Positions 60,000 to 64,000 of a stretch of DNA of 64,000 nucleotides are shown piece after piece. The position numbers and the translations under genes are program-made. Source of the DNA: Tumebacillus permanentifrigoris (GTDB lineage: Bacteria; Bacillota; Bacilli; Tumebacillales; Tumebacillaceae); the NCBI RefSeq assembly GCF_003148565.1, contig NZ_QGGL01000001.1:69659-133658 (forward strand), given 5' to 3'. The first letter of the stretch is position 1. Each line of letters begins with the position of its first letter. The notes beneath the pieces are model-generated. The model saw nothing but the letters and a program-made list of their open reading frames with translations. It was not told the DNA's origin and made no database searches.

Positions 60000-60445
60000 T
60001 ACTTCTCACCCCCGACTGCTGAATCTTGGTTGCCTTCCGACTCGATCACGCCATCCGTGCGGCGGGCGTTTTCGTCAAGCCAGTAGATGTTTTTGTAGAG
60101 GTCGACACGACTGTAGGTAGCCAGTTCGAACTGATCGCTCATCTGGATGGCTTCGGTCGGGCAAACCTCTGTGCAGAGATCGCAGAGGATGCAGATCTCG
60201 AAATTGATGTCATACGTATCGATGTGCAGCTTTTTGTCCTCACGGCGGCTACCGGAGAGCGAGATGCACGACGTCGGGCAGACCCGTGCGCATTGGTTGC
60301 ACACGATGCACTTTTCCGGGTAGAACTTGTGAATGCCCCGGAAGCGTTCGCCAAAGTCTGGCATTTGATCCGGGTATTGCAGGGTGACTTTCTTGTGTGC
60401 CAATTGAGCAAACGTGACTTTCAACCCTTTTAGGAACCCAAACAT
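59999..60445 (-). CDS. nuoI: NADH-quinone oxidoreductase subunit I (4Fe-4S)
   Basis: NuoI carries two 4Fe-4S clusters that pass electrons towards NuoB and the quinone. The 148-residue protein has the two ferredoxin motifs CIVCNQCARVCP and CILCDLCTEVCP with the following Pro, and the family N terminus (GLKVTFAQLAHKKVTLQYPD). GGGGTGAAA precedes the ATG. In 11-subunit complexes without NuoEFG, electrons probably enter through this peripheral module from a non-NADH donor, perhaps ferredoxin. Confidence 0.96.
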   Translation of the reverse strand: MFGFLKGLKVTFAQLAHKKVTLQYPDQMPDFGERFRGIHKFYPEKCIVCNQCARVCPTSCISLSGSRREDKKLHIDTYDINFEICILCDLCTEVCPTEAIQMSDQFELATYSRVDLYKNIYWLDENARRTDGVIESEGNQDSAVGGEK

Positions 60446-60464
60446 CGAAATTTCACCCCGTTTC

Positions 60465-61469
60465 CTATTTGAGAAGGTACTTGAGGACGGCGGTCGCGAC
60501 CAGGTTCACCACGGAGAGCGGAATCAACACTTTCCATGCGAAGGTGAGCAGTTGGTCGGTACGAATCCGCGGCATCGTCGCCCGCACCCAGAAGAAGAAG
60601 AAAATGAAGCAGGAAACCTTGATCGCGAACCAGAGCCAGCCTGGCAGGAACGGCCCAGACCAACCACCGAAGTACATCGTCGTACCCAGTGCAGACATTG
60701 CAAATACGTAGACGTACTCCGCCAGCATGTAGAACGCAAAACGGAAACCCGAGTATTCAGTAAAGTAACCTGCAACCAATTCGGACTCTGCTTCTGGCAA
60801 GTCGAACGGTGTACGGTTCAGTTCGGCAGTCGCCGAGATGATGAAGATGATGAAACCGAGGATCTGCGGCACGACGTACCACACATACGGGAACGCTTGC
60901 TGTGCTTCGACGATCTTGACGAGGTTCAAGGAACCGGCCAAGAGGATGACGCCGAGCATCGACATCGCCAGCGGGACCTCATAGGAGATCATCTGGGCAG
61001 CCGAACGCATACCCCCGATCAGCGAGTACTTGTTGTTCGAAGCCCAACCCCCGAGTACAACCCCGATGATCGTCATCGCCGACAGGGCGATGTAGTACAG
61101 CACGCCAACGTTGGACGCCGCGGTGAAGATGTGCGTCGCGGAGAACGGAATCACGGCGAGTACCATAAACGACGGGAAAAAGGCTAGGATCGGTGCGATC
61201 AGGAAGATGTTGCGGTCGGCCTTCGCCGGGACAATGTCCTCCTTGATCAGCAGTTTCAAGACGTCGGCGATCGACTGCAAGAGACCGAGCGGACCTACGC
61301 GGTTCGGGCCGATCCGCCATTGCATCCAGCCGATGACTTTGCGTTCAAAGTAGATGGTGTACGTGACGACACCGAGGATGAAGGCGAGGACGATGACCGC
61401 GCCGATCACCATGTTCAGAAATGCCATGCCGTCGAGCGGTTTATCCACCCAAGAGAAGAAATCCGCCAT
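60465..61469 (-). CDS. nuoH: NADH-quinone oxidoreductase subunit H
   Basis: NuoH forms most of the quinone-binding chamber and the heel of complex I. The 334-residue protein has about 8-9 helices and the conserved WMQWRIGPNRVGPLGLLQSI, ALSAMTIIGVVLGGWASNNK and RTPFDLPEAESELVAGYFTE blocks (the E-A-E-S-E-L loop). I chose the start MADFFSWVDKPL because it follows the nuoD stop by one base; a seven-residue extension is possible but would overlap nuoD. Confidence 0.96.
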   Translation of the reverse strand: MADFFSWVDKPLDGMAFLNMVIGAVIVLAFILGVVTYTIYFERKVIGWMQWRIGPNRVGPLGLLQSIADVLKLLIKEDIVPAKADRNIFLIAPILAFFPSFMVLAVIPFSATHIFTAASNVGVLYYIALSAMTIIGVVLGGWASNNKYSLIGGMRSAAQMISYEVPLAMSMLGVILLAGSLNLVKIVEAQQAFPYVWYVVPQILGFIIFIISATAELNRTPFDLPEAESELVAGYFTEYSGFRFAFYMLAEYVYVFAMSALGTTMYFGGWSGPFLPGWLWFAIKVSCFIFFFFWVRATMPRIRTDQLLTFAWKVLIPLSVVNLVATAVLKYLLK

Positions 61470-61470
61470 G

Positions 61471-62574
61471 TTATGCGTCGACCTCCCCAAGCACGATATC
61501 GACCGCTCCGAGGATTGCGATCAGGTTCGCCATCGACTGGCCCTTCAGAAGTTGCGGAAGCAACTGCAGATTGACAAAGGACGGGCGGCGGAACTTCAGG
61601 CGATACGGCTTGTCCTTGCCCTCCGAGACGATGTAGACGCCCAGTTCACCACGGGTGCCCTCGATGGCGGAGTAGTACTCGCCAGCCGGGACGCGGATGA
61701 TCTTCGGCACTTTGCCCATGACCGGGCCTTCCGGAATCTGTTCCAACGCTTGTTCGACGATCTTCAGCGACTCGACCATTTCCTTCATGTGGCACATGTA
61801 GCGGTCGAAGCAGTCCCCGTTCTCGCCGACGATCACGTCGAAGTCAAAACGGTCGTAGATGGAATACGGTTTGTTCTTGCGCAGGTCCCAGTTGAAGCCG
61901 GTCGAGCGCAAGTTGATGCCAGACATTGCGAAATTCAGTGCGGTCTCGGTATCGAACTGGCCAATGCCTTTGACACGCTGCAGGAAAATCTCGTTGCCGG
62001 TGACCAGTTCATGGAACATGTCGAACTGTTTGCGCATGTACGGAACGAATTCGCGCACATCATCCAGCCAACCGTTCGGTGCGTCCCATTTGACGCCACC
62101 AATGCGCATGTAGTTGTACGTCAGACGCGCACCGCAGAGGCGGTTGAAGAACTCAACGATCTTCTCACGGTCAGCGAAGGCATACAGGAACGGAGTCATC
62201 GCCCCAAGGTCAAGCAGGTATGTACCCAAGAAGACCAAGTGCGACATGAGACGGTTCAGTTCGACGACGATGATGCGCATGTATTCGGCGCGCTCAGGAA
62301 TTTGCAAGTCCATCGCCTTTTCCACGGCATTGACGATCGCGTGGTTGTTGACCATCGAGGATAGATAGTCCATGCGGTCGGTGTACGGAATGATCTGCGT
62401 GTACTGCAGGTCTTCCGCGAGTTTTTCGGTGCCACGGTGGAGGTAGCCGACGACTGGATCGGCATCGACGATCAATTCCCCGTCCACCTTGACGACAACG
62501 CGCAACACCCCGTGGGTACTAGGGTGTTGAGGGCCGATGTTCATCAACAGTTCTTCAGTGCGTATTTCTCCCAT
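61471..62574 (-). CDS. nuoD: NADH-quinone oxidoreductase subunit D
   Basis: NuoD is the 49-kDa type subunit that shapes the quinone head-group site. The 367-residue protein has the family start NIGPQHPSTHGVLRVVVKVD, DADPVVGYLHRGTEKLAEDL (the His and Tyr near the quinone), and RPSFVNLQLLPQLLKGQSMA, and ends with the invariant Asp region VDIVLGEVDA. GGGGGAC precedes the ATG. No fusion with NuoC is present, since nuoC is separate and 15 bases upstream. Confidence 0.97.
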   Translation of the reverse strand: MGEIRTEELLMNIGPQHPSTHGVLRVVVKVDGELIVDADPVVGYLHRGTEKLAEDLQYTQIIPYTDRMDYLSSMVNNHAIVNAVEKAMDLQIPERAEYMRIIVVELNRLMSHLVFLGTYLLDLGAMTPFLYAFADREKIVEFFNRLCGARLTYNYMRIGGVKWDAPNGWLDDVREFVPYMRKQFDMFHELVTGNEIFLQRVKGIGQFDTETALNFAMSGINLRSTGFNWDLRKNKPYSIYDRFDFDVIVGENGDCFDRYMCHMKEMVESLKIVEQALEQIPEGPVMGKVPKIIRVPAGEYYSAIEGTRGELGVYIVSEGKDKPYRLKFRRPSFVNLQLLPQLLKGQSMANLIAILGAVDIVLGEVDA

Positions 62575-62589
62575 CGATTTCCTGTCCCC

Positions 62590-63129
62590 CTAGTTCTCGA
62601 CGACGTAGTCTTTGCGCAGCGGGTGACCAATCCAGTGGTCCTCCAGCATGATCCGGCGCATGTCCGGGTGACCTGGGAAATCCACGCCGAGCAGGTCGTA
62701 GATCTCGCGCTCTTCCCAGTTAAAGCCCGCGTACAGGTGCGTGATCGACGGAATGCTCGGGTTCTCACGCGGTGTGCGGGTTTTCAGGGCGACATCGTAG
62801 TCCAATGTGAACGAATGCACGACCACATACACTTCGATGTGCTCCTTGTAGTCGGTGCCTGCCATCAGTTGCGGGTAGGTAAACCCGAGCGCCGCGTGCG
62901 TCTTGAAGTGCTCGACGACATCGACCCAATGCGCATTTTTGATGGTGAAGGTCGGCTGGAACTGCTTGAGTTCCGCCGCTTCCAGAACATCCTCGCCGAA
63001 CGTGCTGACGAGTTGGGCTCTCAGGAATTCGAGACGTTCGTTGCCGCGCTCGACACGCGGGTCAACAGGCTCCGGAGCCACTTCGGTTTCAGGAGCTTTG
63101 GTTTCAGGGGCTTTGGTTTCTTCGCTCAT
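62590..63129 (-). CDS. nuoC: NADH-quinone oxidoreductase subunit C
   Basis: NuoC is the 30-kDa type peripheral-arm subunit. The 179-residue protein has the typical C-terminal block NPSIPSITHLYAGFNWEERE, IYDLLGVDFPGHPDMRRIML, EDHWIGHPLRKDY. The first 25 residues are an acidic repeat (KAPETKAPETEVAPEP) not found in most homologues. The start directly follows the nuoB stop codon. Confidence 0.96.
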   Translation of the reverse strand: MSEETKAPETKAPETEVAPEPVDPRVERGNERLEFLRAQLVSTFGEDVLEAAELKQFQPTFTIKNAHWVDVVEHFKTHAALGFTYPQLMAGTDYKEHIEVYVVVHSFTLDYDVALKTRTPRENPSIPSITHLYAGFNWEEREIYDLLGVDFPGHPDMRRIMLEDHWIGHPLRKDYVVEN

Positions 63130-63678
63130 CTAGCGCACCTTCTTCCCTTTCGCTTCCATGCGGATCTTGTCTTGCAGTTTGTTGAGGCCGTAGATCAGTG
63201 CAGGCGGAGACGGCGGGCAACCCGGAATGTAGACATCGACCGGGATGACTTGGTCAGCACCCTTGACGACCGAGTAGGCGCGCACGTAGGGACCGCCTGC
63301 GGTTGCACAGGAACCCATCGCCACGACCCATTTCGGTTCTGGCATCTGTTCGTAGAGACGCTTCAGGATCGGCGCCATCTTCTTGGTGATCGTACCGGCG
63401 ATGATGATGCAGTCCGCTTGGCGTGGAGAAGCGCGGAAGATGATGCCGAAGCGGTCGAGGTCATAATGCGCCGCGCCGGTCCCCATCATCTCGATCCCAC
63501 AACATGCGGTGGCAAACGTCAGCGGCCAGAGCGAGTTCGAACGCGCCCAGCCTTTGATCTGCTCCAGCGTACCAAGTAGAACACCTTTGGAAAGTTCTTG
63601 CGACTCCTCTTGTGTGAAGCCTTCGAACTCCATGTACGCCGGTTGTTGGTTTTCGTTGTTGTTGTTTGTCATTTCCAT
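63130..63678 (-). CDS. nuoB: NADH-quinone oxidoreductase subunit B (N2 cluster)
   Basis: NuoB binds the terminal 4Fe-4S cluster N2 that reduces quinone. The 182-residue protein has the cluster ligands in [24 protein letters not shown], and [17 protein letters not shown], plus the family [16 protein letters not shown]. The Asn-rich N terminus (TNNNNENQQ) is unusual. A second ATG at 63672 overlaps the nuoA stop (ATGA) and may be the true start. Confidence 0.96.
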   Translation of the reverse strand: MEMTNNNNENQQPAYMEFEGFTQEESQELSKGVLLGTLEQIKGWARSNSLWPLTFATACCGIEMMGTGAAHYDLDRFGIIFRASPRQADCIIIAGTITKKMAPILKRLYEQMPEPKWVVAMGSCATAGGPYVRAYSVVKGADQVIPVDVYIPGCPPSPPALIYGLNKLQDKIRMEAKGKKVR

Positions 63679-64000
63679 TCCAACACCTTCTTTTTCCAGG
63701 CATAGACGAGACCGAGGACGAGCAGACCGAGGAAGATCAACATCTCCACGAGGCCGAACAGACCGAGGGAGTCAAACGTAACCGCCCACGGGTAGAGGAA
63801 CATAATTTCGACATCGAACGCTACGAACATCAGTGCAAACAGATAGTAGCGGACGTTGTAACGCACATGTGCTTCGCCGAACGGTTCTATCCCGGATTCG
63901 TAGGTCGTTAACTTTTCCGGGGTCGGGTTCTTCGGACGCAAGAGCGGGCCTAGAACCATCAAGGCACCAATCGGGAGCAACAAGCCTAAAACCAGGAACA
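63669..64000 (-). CDS. nuoA: NADH-quinone oxidoreductase subunit A, 5' end outside the window
   Basis: NuoA is a three-helix membrane subunit of complex I near the quinone entrance. About 110 residues are visible from the right edge to the stop. They include [40 protein letters not shown] (the FDVE motif) and [20 protein letters not shown]. The reading frame is open through the edge, so the first residues and start codon lie beyond it. The stop overlaps nuoB. Confidence 0.93.
   Translation of the reverse strand, partial: FLVLGLLLPIGALMVLGPLLRPKNPTPEKLTTYESGIEPFGEAHVRYNVRYYLFALMFVAFDVEIMFLYPWAVTFDSLGLFGLVEMLIFLGLLVLGLVYAWKKKVLEWK

Noticed and set aside
1-64000. CRISPR arrays, insertion sequences, integrases and phage genes
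   Set aside because: No regular repeat-spacer array, transposase or integrase motif is visible.
1-64000. tRNA or rRNA genes
   Set aside because: No cloverleaf with TTCGAATC-type arm in gene gaps, and no rRNA sequence.

Overview
The window reads as chromosomal DNA of an endospore-forming, flagellated Gram-positive bacterium with an S-layer. The evidence is an alpha/beta small acid-soluble spore protein, SpoIIID, SpoIIQ, SpoIID, a Spo0E-like phosphatase, an Mbl cell-shape protein, flagellar rod proteins, SLH-domain S-layer proteins with the CsaB pyruvyl transferase, and strong AGGAGG-type ribosome sites. The GC-rich codons, the 11-subunit nuo operon without nuoEFG, and the mixture of Bacillus-like order (ywzB-ywmB-murA-spoIID-spoIIQ-spoIIID-mbl-flhO-flhP-fabZ) with SLH, stalk-domain and Rhs proteins suggest Alicyclobacillaceae, perhaps Tumebacillus or a relative. 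The genus is inference.

Layout. 1-2.9 kb: an HTH-TPR regulator converging on metK. 2.9-8.4 kb: a spore protein, an envelope-polymer operon (LCP ligase, TagA-type glycosyltransferase, small exported protein, second LCP ligase), csaB, and a 51-aa Spo0E-like protein. 8.4-13.9 kb: an exported stalk-domain protein behind a class I c-di-GMP riboswitch, a stalk-domain metallopeptidase-like protein, and a three-gene envelope acylation operon (SGNH protein, AlgI-type MBOAT, 34-aa DltX-like microprotein). 13.9-15.4 kb: a quorum-sensing-like pair, an HTH-TPR regulator overlapping by ATGA a 48-aa secreted pro-peptide that carries SINDPT twice. 15.5-36.4 kb: a cell-surface region with a CPBP protease, two giant SLH proteins, an S41 protease, phosphoglucomutase, a SLAP-domain protein, the main S-layer protein with tandem promoters and a long structured leader, and an SLH / O-antigen-ligase / GT4 operon. 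36.5-39.4 kb: yvyE, a ComK-like regulator divergent from a small sigma factor, and a secreted PPC-like protein. 39.7-45.4 kb: a 1596-aa Rhs/YD-repeat protein with a variable C-terminal domain, a frameshifted membrane-protein remnant and a candidate immunity gene. 45.5-54 kb: fabZ, flagellar, shape and sporulation genes, murA, ywmB, ywzB. 54-64 kb: nuoN to nuoA, with nuoA cut by the window edge.

How it fits together. Most of the window concerns building and remodelling the envelope. CsaB makes the pyruvylated polymer that SLH domains bind. The LCP/TagA operon attaches polymers to peptidoglycan. The MBOAT operon probably acylates one of them. PgcA and the GT4/O-antigen-ligase genes supply and assemble glycans. 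Perfect and near-perfect Spo0A boxes in front of envelope and regulator genes, the Spo0E homologue, a c-di-GMP switch and a peptide-pheromone module suggest that surface construction is tied to life-style decisions such as sporulation and biofilm formation. That link is inference.

The most novel-looking items are the SINDPT pro-peptide/regulator pair, the DltX-like microprotein with an AlgI-type rather than dlt operon, the ComK-like/sigma divergent pair, the terminator whose 3' arm contains the ribosome site of the S41 protease gene, and the Rhs toxin-like tip with its immunity candidate.
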